Origin: Neoechinorhynchus agilis
Taxonomy: Eukaryota; Acanthocephala
Length of the DNA stretch: 64,000 nucleotides
NCBI GenBank assembly: GCA_051530055.1
Contig: CM121342.1
Location: 4,774,001 to 4,838,000 of the forward strand
Reading direction: 5' to 3'
The number at the start of each line of letters is the position of its first letter. Position 1 is the first letter of the stretch. A program made the translations under genes and the position numbers. Below the pieces are notes generated by a model. That model was not told the DNA's origin, did no database searches, and worked only from the letters and a program-made list of their open reading frames with translations. This document shows positions 22,575 to 34,429 of this stretch, piece after piece.

Positions 22575-23757
22575 TAGTCCGCTGTGGATGACGGATCCGG
22601 TGTGGATGGGCGGATCCAAAGTGGATGGACGGATCCGGAGTGGATGATGGATACGGTGTGGATGATGGATCCGGAGTGGATGGACGGATACGGCGTGGAT
22701 GGACGGATACGGTGTGGATGGACGGATCCGGAGTGGATGACGGATCCGGTGTGGATGGGCGGATCCGGTGTGGATGGACGGATCCGGTGTGGATGGACGG
22801 ATCCGGACTGGATGACGGATCCGGACTGGGTGACGGATCCGGTGTGGATGGACGGATACGGTGTGGATGGACGGATCCGGAGTGGATGGACGGATACGGT
22901 GTGGATGATGGATCCAGTGGGGATGACGGATCCGGTGTGGATGGACGGATACGGTGTGGATGATGGATCCAGTGGGGATGACGGATCCGGTGTGAATGGA
23001 CGGATCCGGTGTGGATGGACGGATACGGTGTGGATGATGGATCCAGTGGGGATGACGGATCCGGAGTGGATGACGGATACGGAGTGGATGGACGGATCCG
23101 GTGTGGATGGACGGATCCGGAGTGGATGAAGGATCCGGACTGGGTGACTGATCCGGTGTGGATGGACGGATACGGGTGGATGGACGGATCGGGCGGTGTG
23201 GATGGACGGATCCGGTGTGGATGGACGGATCCGGAGTGGATGGACGGATCCGGAGTGGATGGACGGATCCGGAGTGGATGATGGATCCGGAGTGGATGGA
23301 CGGATACGGTGTGGATGATGGATCCAGTTAGGATGACGGATCCGGAGTGGATGATGGATCCGGTGTGGATGGACGGATCCGGAGTGGATGAGGATCCGGG
23401 TGGATGGACGGATACGGGTGGATGATGGATCCAGTGGATGACGGATCCGGAGTGGATGACGGATCGGGTGGATGGCGGATGGGTGGGGTGGTGGGTGGTG
23501 GGATGACGGATCCGGAGTGGATGACGGATCCGGTGTGGATGGACGGATCCGGAGTGTATGGACGGATCCGGAGTGGATGGACGGATCCGGAGTGTATGGA
23601 CGGATCCGGAGTGGATGGACGGATCCGGAGTGTATGGACGGATCCGGAGTGGATGGACGGATCCGGAGTGAATGGACGGATACGGTGTGGATGGACGGAT
23701 CCGGGGTGGATGGACGGATCCGGACTGGATGACGGATCCGGAGTGGATGGACGGATA
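22575..23757. repeat. Minisatellite, 18-19 bp unit, about 60 copies
   Basis: The unit is GTGGATGGACGGATCCGGA or GTGGATGACGGATCCGGA, with G/T and ATC/ATA variants. It is G-rich on the plus strand and full of GGATCC and TCCGGA palindromes. Because the 19-bp period cycles through all frames and contains no stop, long frames stay open on both strands (up to 450 codons on the minus strand, SIHSGSV/RPSTPDP repeats). I treat these as by-products. Confidence 0.93.
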
Positions 23758-24454
23758 CAAAGTACACGCACTTGATTTTCCAGTCGGACAACAAAAATTC
23801 TCGGAAACAAAACTTTTTCTTTTGTTTGTGATCATTATAGCAAAAGATCATTATTGTTCACCGGTACCTCCTCAAATATCAACAACCATTGAAAAACAGT
23901 TTTCTCATTAGACAAAGATTCAATTTGACCATTTTCTACAGGGAAACCCCAACTGAGTGATAGGCAAATTGACATTTGTTAGAATTGTTGTGGCACAACG
24001 CAGAAAGTAAACAACCTTCCAATATGAAACAACAATGCGCCCACCACTCGGATGTAAATGTGTCATCAAGATAGAAAATCCCTCAGAATGATAAAGATGT
24101 GGTAATCCCAACCTGGAGATAGAAAATATTTCCGGAAGATATTTGACCGACGAGGAGATTCCTGTGTAAATATTTCCTATCGGGATTCCGGTTAAAACCA
24201 AAAGATATCGAAACTTTCTTAGCTTTTAATAGTTTCAATTAACGAACATCCCAAGAAACCGTAACAACCAAATAACTTAAAAATTAACCGGAATCGCTTA
24301 AACCAAAATCCGTAACCAATACGATTTTCAGGATTCTTTTTTATCACAAATAACAACAATGATAACGCTGCTTTGATTTCTTCCACGTCCAAAGATCGTC
24401 GTTTATCGGCGGGAAAACTTATCGGACTTTTAATCGAGATACATTTAGCGCACC
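23758..24454. other. Intergenic between two arrays; no gene supported
   Basis: Frames of 79-104 codons on either strand lack recognisable domains and splice context. Confidence 0.45.
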
Positions 24455-27400
24455 TTTCATTGAACTTCCGTTTTCTCCTTTTTCTTGATCGATTTTTTGC
24501 GTAGAAATCGCTAATCTCTTTTTCCATTCGCAATCATTTTGTTGCAACCTTTTATCGAACTTTCATTGCTTGTTTTTTGAACATTTTATTGAGTAGAAAT
24601 CGCTGATCTCTTTTTCCATTCGCAATCATTTTGTTGCAACCTTTTATCGAACTTTCGTTGCTCTTTTTTTTGAACATTTTTTTGGGTAGAAATCGCTAAT
24701 CTCTTTTTCTATTCGCAATCATTTTATTGCAACCTTTTATCGAACTTTCATTTCTCCTTTTTTTGAACATTTTTTGCGTAGAAATCGCTAATCTCTTTTT
24801 CCATTCGCAATCATTTTATTGCAACCTTTTATCGAACTTTCATTGCTCTTTTTTTGAACATTTTATTGGGTAGAAATCGCTAATCTCTTTTTCTATTCGC
24901 AATCATTTTATTGCAACCTTTTATCGAACTTTCATTTCTCCTTTTTTTAAACATTTTATAGCGTAGAAATCGCTGATCTCTTTTTCTATTCGCAATCATT
25001 TTATTGCAACCTTTTATCGAACTTTCATTGCTTCTTTTTTGAACATTTTATTGCGTAGAAATCGCTAATCTCTTTTTCTATTCGCAATCATTTTGTTGCA
25101 ACCTTTTATCGAACTTTCATTGCTTGTTTTTTGAACATTTTATTGCGTAGAAATCGCTAATCTTTTTTCTATTCGCAATCATTTTGTTGCAACCTTTTAT
25201 CGAACTTTCATTGCTCTTTTTTTGAACATTTTTTTGGGTAGAAATCGCTAATCTTTTTTCCATTCGCAATCATTTTGTTGCAACCTTTTATCGAACTTTC
25301 ATTTCTCTTTTTTTGAACATTTTATTGCGTAGAAATCGCTAATCTTTTCCATTCGCAATCATTTTGTTGCAACCTTTTATCGAACTTTCGTTGCTCTTTT
25401 TTTTGAACATTTTTTTGGGTAGAAATCGCTAATCTTTTTTTCCATTCGCAATCATTTTATTGCAACCTTTTATCGAACTTTCATTTCTCCTTTTTTTAAA
25501 CATTTTATTGCGTAGAAATCGCTAATCTCTTTTTCTATTCGCAATCATTTTATTGCAACCTTTTATCGAACTTTCATTGCTTGTTTTTTGAACATTTTAT
25601 TGCGTAGAAATCGCTAATCTCTTTTTCTATTCGCAATCATTTTATTGCAGCCTTTCATGGAACTTTCATTTCTCTTTTATTGAACATTTTATTGGGTAGA
25701 AATCGCTGATCTCTTTTTCCATTCGCAATCATTTTGTTGCAACCTTTTATCGAACTTTCGTTGCTCTTTTTTTGAACATTTTATTGGGTAGAAATCGCTG
25801 ATCTCTTATTTTATTCGCGATGATTTTATTGCAGTCTTTCATCGAACTTTCATTTCTCCTTTTTTTAAACATTTTATAGCGTAGAAATCGCTAATCTCTT
25901 TTTCTATTCGCAATCATTTTATTGCAACCTTTTATGGAACTTTCATTTCTCCTTTTTTGAACATTTTATTGGGTAGAAATCGCTAATCTCTTTTTCTATT
26001 CGCAATCATTTTATTGCAGCCTTTCATGGAACTTTCATTTCTCTTTTATTGAACATTTTATTGGGTAGAAATCGCTGATCTCTTTTTCCATTCGCAATCA
26101 TTTTGTTGCAACCTTTTATCGAACTTTCGTTGCTCTTTTTTTTGAACATTTTATTGGGTAGAAATCGCTGATCTCTTATTTTATTCGCGATGATTTTATT
26201 GCAGTCTTTCATCGAACTTTCATTTCTCCTTTTTTTAAACATTTTATTGCGTAGAAATCGCTGATCTCTTTTTCCATTCGCAATCATTTTATTGCAACCT
26301 TTTATCGAACTTTCATTGCTTGTTTTTTGAACATTTTATTGGGTAGAAATCGCTAATCTCTTTTTCTATTCGCAATCATTTTGTTGCAACCTTTTATCGA
26401 ACTTTCGTTGCTCTTTTTTGAACATTTTATTGGGTAGAAATCGCTAATCTCTTTTTCTATTCGCAATCATTTTATTGCAACCTTTTATCGAACTTTCATT
26501 GCTCCTTTTTTGAACATTTTATTGGGTAGAAATCGCTAATCTCTTTTTCTATTCGCACTTATTTTGTTGCATCCTTTTATCGAACTTTCGTTGCTCCTTT
26601 TTTTGAACATTTTATTGCGTAGAAATCGCTAATCTCTTTTTCTATTCGCAATCATTTTATTGCAACCTTTCATGGAACTTTCATTTCTCCTTTTTTGAAC
26701 ATTTTATTGCGTAGAAATCGCTAATCTCTTTTTCCATTCGCAATCATTTTGTTGCAACCTTTTATCGAACTTTCATTGCTTGTTTTTTGAACATTTTATT
26801 GGGTAGAAATCGCTAATCTCTTTTTCCATTCGCAATCATTTTGTTGCAACCTTTTATCGAACTTTCGTTGCTCTTTTTTTTGAACATTTTTTTGGGTAGA
26901 AATCGCTAATCTCTTTTTCCATTCGCAATCATTTTATTGCAACCTTTTATCGAACTTTCATTTCTCCTTTTTTTAAACATTTTATTGCGTAGAAATCGCT
27001 AATCTCTTTTTCTATTCGCAATCATTTTATTGCAACCTTTTATCGAACTTTCATTGCTTGTTTTTTGAACATTTTATTGCGTAGAAATCGCTAATCTCTT
27101 TTTCTATTCGCAATCATTTTATTGCAGCCTTTCATGGAACTTTCATTTCTCCTTTATTGAACATTTTATTGGGTAGAAATCGCTAATCTCTTTTTCTATT
27201 CGCAATCATTTTATTGCAACCTTTCATGGAACTTTCATTTCTCCTTTATTGAACATTTTATTGGGTAGAAATCGCTAATCTCTTTTTCCATTCGCAATCA
27301 TTTTGTTGCAACCTTTTATCGAACTTTCATTGCTTCTTTTTTGAACATTTTATTGGGTAGAAATCGCTAATCTCTTTTTCCATTCGCAATCATTTTGTTG

Positions 27401-28225
27401 CAACCTTTTATCGAACTTTCGTTTCTCCTTTTTTTGAACATTTTTTGCGTAGAAATCGCTAATCTTTTTTTCCATTCGCAATCATTTTACAACCTTTTAT
27501 CGAACTTTCATTTCTCCTTTTTTGAACATTTTATTGGGTAGAAATCGCTAATCTCTTTTTCTATTCTCAATCATTTTGTTGCAACCTTTTATCGAACTTT
27601 CGTTGCTCTTTTTTTTGAACATTTTTTTGGGTAGAAATCGCTAATCTTTTTTTCCATTCGCAATCATTTTATTGCAACCTTTTATCGAACTTTCATTTCT
27701 CCTTTTTTTAAACATTTTATAGCGTAGAAATCGCTGATCTCTTTTTCTATTCGCAATCATTTTATTGCAACCTTTTATCGAACTTTCATTGCTTGTTTTT
27801 TGAACATTTTATTGCGTAGAAATCGCTAATCTCTTTTTCTATTCGCAATCATTTTATTGCAGCCTTTCATGGAACTTTCATTTCTCTTTTTTTGAACATT
27901 TTATTGGGTAGAAATCGCTAATCTCTTTTTCTATTCTCAATCATTTTGTTGCAACCTTTTATCGAACTTTCGTTTTCTCCTTTTTCTTGAACGATTTTTT
28001 GCGTAGAAATCGCTAATCTCTTTTTCGATTCGCAATCATTTTATTGCAGCCTTTTATCGAACTTTCAGTGCTTCTTTTTCGAACATTTTTTTGGGTAGAA
28101 ATCGCTAATCTCTTTTTCTATTCGCACTTATTTTGTTGCATCATTTTATCGAACTTTCGTTGCTCCTTTTTTTGAACGTAGAAATCGCTAATCTCTTTTT
28201 CTATTCGCAATCATTTTGTTGCAGC
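24455..28225. repeat. Satellite array, ~92-bp unit, about 40 copies
   Basis: The unit reads GTAGAAATCGCTAATCTCTT, then TTTCTATTCGCAATCATTTT, then RTTGCAACCTTTTATCGAAC, then TTTCATTGCTTGTTTTTTGA. It varies in T-run lengths and a few fixed positions. Higher-order sharing is visible: the TTCTCTTTTATTGAACATTT variant recurs in blocks. The last unit ends about 25 bp before the CIAO3 start codon. It is T-rich on the plus strand. Confidence 0.95.
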
Positions 28226-28246
28226 CTTGCATTTAAGTACATTACC

Positions 28247-29760
28247 ATGGAAGTTAACGAATTTGGCGCTCTTAAAATTACAGCAAAAGATGACTACCTT
28301 GAACGATCACAGGTATATTTGTTTTTTTTTGTTTAAAAAAATATTTTTGTACATAGGCGTGCGTGAGTGTATCTGGTTCAAATAAAGGAACAGAAAAAGT
28401 TATAATGACAAAAAACGATCAAAGGCTTCCTGAAATTAACCTCACTGATTGCCTTTCTTGTTCTGGATGTGTTACTTCAGCCGAAGCCGTCCTTGTCAAT
28501 AGACAAAATCATAAGCGTTTGTTGGACACAATTCAATTCAAAAATGACCGAAAATGCATTGTGACACTGTCTTCTCATTCACTCGCAAACTTGACGTTAT
28601 TGGCAGGAATGACTGATGTTTACGAAGTATTGGTTTGTATCCGTCAATTTTTCCATACTTTGGATTGTGAGGTTAGCGAGATGGATCTCATGGCTAACTG
28701 TCAAACAATTGCTCATGATCTCATTTATGATGAATTTAAGCGGAAAACCCGTTTGCCTTTATCGCAGGTTGCTGCGATGATCTTTTTCGGTATTGTCCGA
28801 TTATATTGGTACAGAAAGTTGAGATTCAAACTATAGAAATGATTTGTAACGGCGAAGTGCGCTTTGTCGTCTCGGATTCATTTGGAAACAAGTTTTAAAT
28901 TCTCAATGAGCGTCATTAGATTCTTGGTATCTTAAGCTAAATCTCAGCAGCCTGCAATGTAATAACCTCAGAATGTCCTGGTTGGATTTGTTACTGCGAA
29001 AAAACTCAAAATGACGACGTGCTCAACAAGATAGCGACCATTAGATCTCCACAGCAGATCGCGGCTTCTTTCCTAAAGAGAAGGTATCCATCAGCTCTTC
29101 AAGTATTTGTTATGCCTTGCCACGACAAGAAACTCGAAGCTGCTAAATTTAAGGATATTGAATGTGTCATAACTACTAGTGAGCTCGTGGAGTTAATGCA
29201 TGAGCTCAATTGTCCCCTGATAAAGGAAAAAAGATTCCCAGAAGCAGCTAATACGACCGAGTACATGGCACTAGCTGGAGGTGGGTACTTGGAAAATGTT
29301 AAGATTCGATTACTCAATGAGAATCCTATGTTGAAAGCAGAAGTTGAAGAATCTCGTGAAGATTGGATGCAAATTAGTTTGAAAGAAAATGATCGAACCG
29401 CGTTTCGATTGGCGGAAACCGAGTGTTTTACGTGGTCTCTTTTGTCAAACACTCGCGTGCGTTCCATTATTGTACGCTTATGGATTCAAAAATCTCCAAA
29501 AGGTTTTATTTCGGTTAAAAAAGCGAAAAGGAAGCGGAATCGACTTTATTGAAGTTATGGCGTGTCCTGGAGCGTGCTTATTCGGTGGAAATGGGCAAGT
29601 ACGAACGGACAACAAAATGCTACCTTTGATTCACTATTACCAAGATGTTATCTCGCAGTGTAAGACTAGTTCAAAACATGAGATATTAAATGAAATGAGA
29701 GATGAACACCTCCATACTGAATATCATACTATTTCACATAATAAAACAATTGATTGGTAA
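28247..29760 (+). CDS. CIAO3: CIAO3 / Nar1 (NARFL), cytosolic iron-sulfur assembly factor
   Basis: An iron-only-hydrogenase-like protein of the cytosolic Fe-S assembly (CIA) targeting machinery. Exon 1 is 28247-28312 and exon 2 starts at 28357 after a 44-nt intron. Exon 2 probably ends at 28789 and exon 3 begins at 28948 (phases agree). The N-terminal Cys lies in SQACVSV. The cluster motif [12 protein letters not shown], then [47 protein letters not shown] and [12 protein letters not shown] follow in family order. The protein ends TIDW, fitting the C-terminal Ile/Leu-Asp/Glu-Trp signal of CIA clients and factors. Between about 29425 and 29475 the frame must change (FRLAE... to YAYGF) with no AG acceptor visible. 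Either a base error, a non-canonical intron or a real frameshift lies there. The start codon lies some 20 nt downstream of a satellite-derived TTGTTGCAG. Confidence 0.9.
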
Positions 29761-30449
29761 TTGATGATGGATTTCATAAACACGCAAATCGCATTATTTT
29801 TTTGTTCCCTTCTATTTTCTCTTTTATTTCGAAGAGAAAGGCCATGAGAATGGAATAATCTGAGTGTTATTCAGTGGGTGAGTTTATATTGGACGAATAT
29901 TGTGCAATCAATCGATTCGGTGCGAATACAAACAGACAATGATTCCTGGACCAAAACAGTTGCGGATATGCGATCAAAATGGTAGTCGAGAGTTATGATT
30001 TCAGATCCTAAAAAAGCCGTGCCAACTCACAATTTAAAAAACACACACAAATATGTTCAATCGTTTACATAATGAACGAGGAAACAGTTTTCTAATGATC
30101 TACGACTTGGCTATTATTCGTTGAATGTCTTAAGATCAATTGAAAAGTAATCTGTTGGCGATCAATTTGGCTCATATAATCTATTGTGTGCTCATTATCT
30201 AAGTGTTCATGAGAAGTTCAGATAGCGATCGTTTTCTTCGGCAAGGACTCGTGTTCCTTGATATACTTCACAACTCTTTCGCTCCTCCTTTTCCTCCTTA
30301 TGCAACACAATTGGGAGATGGCGCTTCAACGTGAGTGTGCATACAAAAGAGTCGGTGTGTGTGTAATACGATGTGAGTTCATCAATGCTGTCTGAACAAG
30401 GAGGAAACGGCTTAGTTTGGCTCACCAGTGTTAGGGGCAGCGGTAGCAT
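29761..30449. other. Intergenic, no gene seen
   Basis: The 3' flank of CIAO3. I looked here for a nuclear-receptor C4 zinc-finger exon (paired CxxC motifs) for the downstream receptor gene and found none. Confidence 0.5.
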
Positions 30450-31268
30450 TGGTTGTGGCGGCGTTGGACATTAATCCTAGTAATTCGGGGCTTTTTTCTG
30501 TCTAACATTTCATTACATCCTTTTTCAATTCCCAAAAATCTTTACTTTACCTCCTCAAATAACCATGGTCCCGCTGGACTCTGTAGAGAAGAAATCTCTC
30601 ATTTTCCTCGTGGTCGGTATCATCCTGAACAATGAGACGTCTATTGTTTGAGTCACCAGGCGGCATTGCTGGCCGTCATGGACACTAATCCATTTCATTA
30701 CTTCCTAGAGTTTTCAATTTCCCAAAAATCATTAAAACCTCCTCAAATAACCATGGTCCCGCTGGACTCTGTGGAGAAGAAATCTCTCATTTTCCTCATA
30801 GTCATCGAGATGATATCATCCTAAATCAATTTAACAAGAATTCTGAGTTAATGCTACGTGAAGAACAACAATGAGACGTCTATTGTTTGAGTCACCAGGC
30901 GGCATTGCTGGCCGTCATGGACACTAATCCATTTCATTACTTCCTAGAGTTTTCAATTTCCCAAAAATCATTAAAACCTCCTCAAATAACCATGGTCCCG
31001 CTGGACTCTGTGGAGAAGAAATCTCTCATTTTCCTCGTGGTCGGTATCATCCTGAACAATGAGACGTCTATTGTTTGAGTCACCAGGCGGCATTGCTGGC
31101 CGTCATGGACACTAATCCATTTCATTACTTCCTAGAGTTTTCAATTTCCCAAAAATCATTAAAACCTCCTCAAATAACCATGGTCCCGCTGGACTCTGTA
31201 GAGAAGAAATCTCTCCTTTTCCTCGTGGTCGGTATCATCCTGAACAATGAGACGTCTATTGTTTGAGT
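30450..31268. repeat. Tandem repeat, ~188-bp unit, about four copies
   Basis: The phrase CCATGGTCCCGCTGGACTCT recurs at about 30563, 30752, 30990 and 31178. The last units are 188 bp apart. One copy has a ~45-bp insertion near 30800. The small identical frames on the plus strand (starting MSHQAALLAVM) are by-products. Confidence 0.9.
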
Positions 31269-31571
31269 CACCAGGCGCCATTGCTGCTGCTGCTGGTGGA
31301 CATTGGAGCGATTCTCGTTTTTGTCTAGGATTTTTGGAGACGGTCTTCTAGGCATTATTGAGGGCGATGGCTAGACGGACCGTCGGGGACTCGAGTAAGG
31401 CGATTGTACACATATGTGTCTAGCCAGACGTACACTTTGCAGCTAGCGCCCTCCCAACTACCAATATAACATGCCACTGCCGCCATCACGACTACAACGC
31501 CCCTCCTCCTTCTCCTTTTTGCTCGCTCTCCCAATCGCAGCAGTAAAACCGATTTCCTTAGATTCGCGAGA

Positions 31572-33078
31572 ATGGACAATAATGTCGAGGTTAAGAACGA
31601 TACAACTAAGCCAAACATTGCGGATCCGATGTCCTTTGTAAGGCAGCTCCGGGAACAGCGCCGTGAAAAAATCGTTAGAATAAATAATGATGATTTTAGT
31701 GACTGGAATAAACAAGGGTCCTCTTCACGTGATGATATTATATTTAGTATCCTACAAAAACATGATAAATCAAATCACCGACCTCCAAGGAAAAGGCCAA
31801 GTGAAGAAATTGGAACTTCCTTTTTCATTTCCTCACCTGCACAATCCAATCAACCTCGGCGACATTCCGTACCACTGACAGCTCAATCGAACCTTGAGCA
31901 GCGTCCGAACCTGGAACACATTCAACACTACACTTCGGCTTTGAACGCTCTACTCGCTTCACAAATCATACAACCGCTCAATTTCTTCTCCCAAGCTCTA
32001 GTGAACGCTACCATGTCAGCGGCAGCCGCGGCCTATGCTAGTCATATAGTTCCGTCCTCCTCCGCCGCCATCGTACAACCGCCATCTTCCAGTATTCCGA
32101 TCGTTGAAGTCAAAGAAGATGAGAGGCAACGGCTCAATGAAGCAAGTGGAAGCAATACAACTGACGTTAGTTCTCCTCGTTCGGACGAATCTTTAAAGAG
32201 GCTAAAAGAGCTCAAACTCGACGAACCGGGGAATCGCGTAAGATCAGGATTCGAGAAAGACCGATTCGAACGTACGCATGGTACTTTTGTGATTTAGTCG
32301 TCTTAGACGTTCTTTTGAATTACAAAAGAACCCATATGGTCAATTTCGGTGTTAATCAGATGAACTGTTTAGTCGAAAACTCACCTGTGTTAATAAGTTC
32401 AATGGTCGACAATAAAAGACGAAAAAGTCTGAATAATCGTATGTCCAACGGACTCAGTGTCGTCGTACCTTCTTCTTCTCAACCACTCCCACAGTTACAA
32501 GCCCAAGTCATGCAAATCGTTTGCGATATGGTCGCGAATGCAAGACGAGATATTTACCCTTTATCTGACGGTGAAACGATGTTTCGAACACTTATTGAAC
32601 AATGTTGGCATTCACTTATGATTACGTACATGATTGAACGAAATCTAGACCTTGATTTAGTTGAAAAAGAAACCAGAACGACTGAACTGATCGAAGATAG
32701 AACGGAGTTAAGGTCCGTGTTTAAACGAGCAAAAGTATTGATCGCAGGAGATAGAAGCATTCTTCAATTTTTCCGCCAATACATTCTATTCAACTCAGGT
32801 ATTGTTGTTGCTTTGGTTTTTCTTCTCTCGAGACTCATCAAGCAATGTCTTATTTAGGATGTCCTCAACTTCGCAAACACAGAGAACTTTGCTCAGCAGC
32901 TCTCGCAGTTCACACAAAACAAACACATCAAAATGGACTCGCTCGTTATGCAAGGCTTGCTCGATTTGCTCCATCGATTGCACAAATGGAGCAGGATGTT
33001 GTGAAGATAGTTCTTTGGGACAGCATCTTTGATGGAACCGATGTTGTGGCTCTAATCGACCATCTATGTAGCATTTGA
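31572..33078 (+). CDS. Nuclear receptor ligand-binding-domain protein, no DNA-binding domain visible
   Basis: Three exons, 31572-32237, 32360-32798 and 32858-33078. Junctions CGC|GTAAGA / TTAATCAG and CAG|GTATTG / TATTTAG agree in phase and give 441 aa. Exon 1 encodes a disordered linker with an Ala run. Exons 2-3 match a nuclear receptor LBD: helix 3-5 signature (VCDMVANARRDIYPLSDGET, then EQCWHSLMITYMIERN) and helix 9-11 (PQLRKHRELCSAALAVHT, then ARYARLARFAPSIAQMEQDV). It stops after FDGTDVVALIDHLCSI, much as NR2E/tailless-type receptors end. No C4 zinc finger precedes it in the 1.8 kb back to CIAO3. A TTTCCTTAG acceptor-like site 10 nt upstream of the ATG could mark a trans-splice site or an upstream exon. 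It may therefore be a DBD-less receptor acting by heterodimerisation, or a fragment. Confidence 0.75.
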
Positions 33079-33976
33079 TCTGTTGTGCACAGCAATTCAC
33101 CACAAATTAATGTTGAGAGTGTCTGTAACTGTCGTATTTAGAGCAAATATTTATCTTAGCTGTGAATAAAACAATAAACCTCGATGGGCGCGGAACAAGC
33201 GATTCTTCAAAAAAGAAACTTCAAATTTTTTGACACAAAAAACATTTTTTATTGAAAAGATTTTTGAAATTCAATCTTCCGAATTCCAGCTTCTCTCCTT
33301 CCTCGACCGTCGCCATCACGCTGCCAGCATTGCTTCGTTGTACTGCTAGCGAGGTATTTTGTCGATATTCTTTTAACTTTTTGTCGCGACTTTAATCAAA
33401 ATCTTTGCTGATTGGAAAAAATAGTCAATATTTCGTATGTCTAATCGCATTTTTAGAATCAACAAATAACAACTTTCACTCAAGTATACAAAATGGACGA
33501 GAAACAAAGAATTCATTTTAGCACAATGGCGGAAGCGTTATGAAACGCGTCCGGCTCTTCGTTACCAACCATCCACTTTTTCCATACAATTCACGTCCGT
33601 ATTCGCTAGGTCAACTTTTAATACATTTTTAGGTGTTTAAAGCTTCTATCACCTTCTTGTATTCACTGAAATAAATCAGTGATCGATGAAAAGTAGGCTG
33701 TTTTGGATATTATTAAACTATCTTATTTCAATTTCGAATTTGCCCAAAGTGTACTCCTCTCTATGGGCTCTTCGGCAGTTTAGGAATTTTTGGATCAGTA
33801 GCTTAGGTCGTTGCAAATACAAAAATCGTGTTCAATGGCCGTTTTATTGATTGTGCTTAAAATCGTTTAAGCGTGCTGTAGAGCGTGATTTAGACATTTA
33901 AAGGACCATTCTCGAATTAACGACAAGATTATATTGAAATATTCAGCAGCAGCAGACTTTTAATTTGTGTTAGAAA
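33079..33976. other. Intergenic; dispersed repeat near 33.29 kb
   Basis: Contains the short segment shared with about 17590 and a CAGCAGCAGCAG tract near 33940. No gene seen. Confidence 0.45.
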
Positions 33977-34090
33977 ATGAGTCAACAGAACCCATTAGCG
34001 AAGGAGTTGCTTTTACGACCTGACAATTGTGAATCGAAGAAACTTAAAATTGATTCGGTTCCTTGCTTTAGCATGTACTTTTGGTTTTAA
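33977..34090 (+). CDS. Candidate first exon of an unresolved gene
   Basis: A short frame (MSQQNPLAKELLLRPDNC, then ESKKLKIDS) follows an acceptor-like TTTGTGTTAG|AAAATG, the pattern of other starts in this window. A donor (TCG|GTTCCT or CAT|GTACTT) is possible. No protein family recognised. Later parts could be the frame at 36128-36319 and the block 37042-37150, but I could not connect them. Confidence 0.25.
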   Translation: MSQQNPLAKELLLRPDNCESKKLKIDSVPCFSMYFWF

Positions 34091-34429
34091 TAACCCAATC
34101 AGACTATAACGATTCATTGCTTAATTCTATCAAAGACGTGTCTACCAAGATACATTGATTTTAGATTAACAATGTAAGCGATTTCCGAATTATAAATTCC
34201 ATACGACGCTGATTGTGTACTGGTAAATAATTTAGACTACATTAAAAAGATTAAAATAGGAGAAGAGCGCTCAACGGTTAGCACAACTTTGGACTTCTTA
34301 CCGTAATGTCAATCGTGAAGCTTAAAAATATATAAATTTAAAACACAACAACCAAAGATTATTATTAAACTCACGCTTCATACAAACCAAGGATAGAAAT
34401 GGTCGATTGAATTAAATAGACGAGGGCGG

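Noticed and set aside
22483-23851. Minus-strand frames of 440-450 codons (Ser/His/Pro/Arg-rich repeats)
   Set aside because: They are entirely within the 19-bp minisatellite and open in more than one frame on both strands, as expected from a stop-free unit.
24455-28225. CRISPR-like array
   Set aside because: Units are head-to-tail with no unique spacers, and the surroundings are clearly eukaryotic; ordinary satellite.
30453-31266. Three near-identical 60-63 codon plus frames
   Set aside because: They are copies of one tandem repeat unit.
34262-34320. tRNA-Gln-like segment (GCTCAACGGTTAGCACAACT)
   Set aside because: It resembles a D-arm region, but no B box or closing stem follows.
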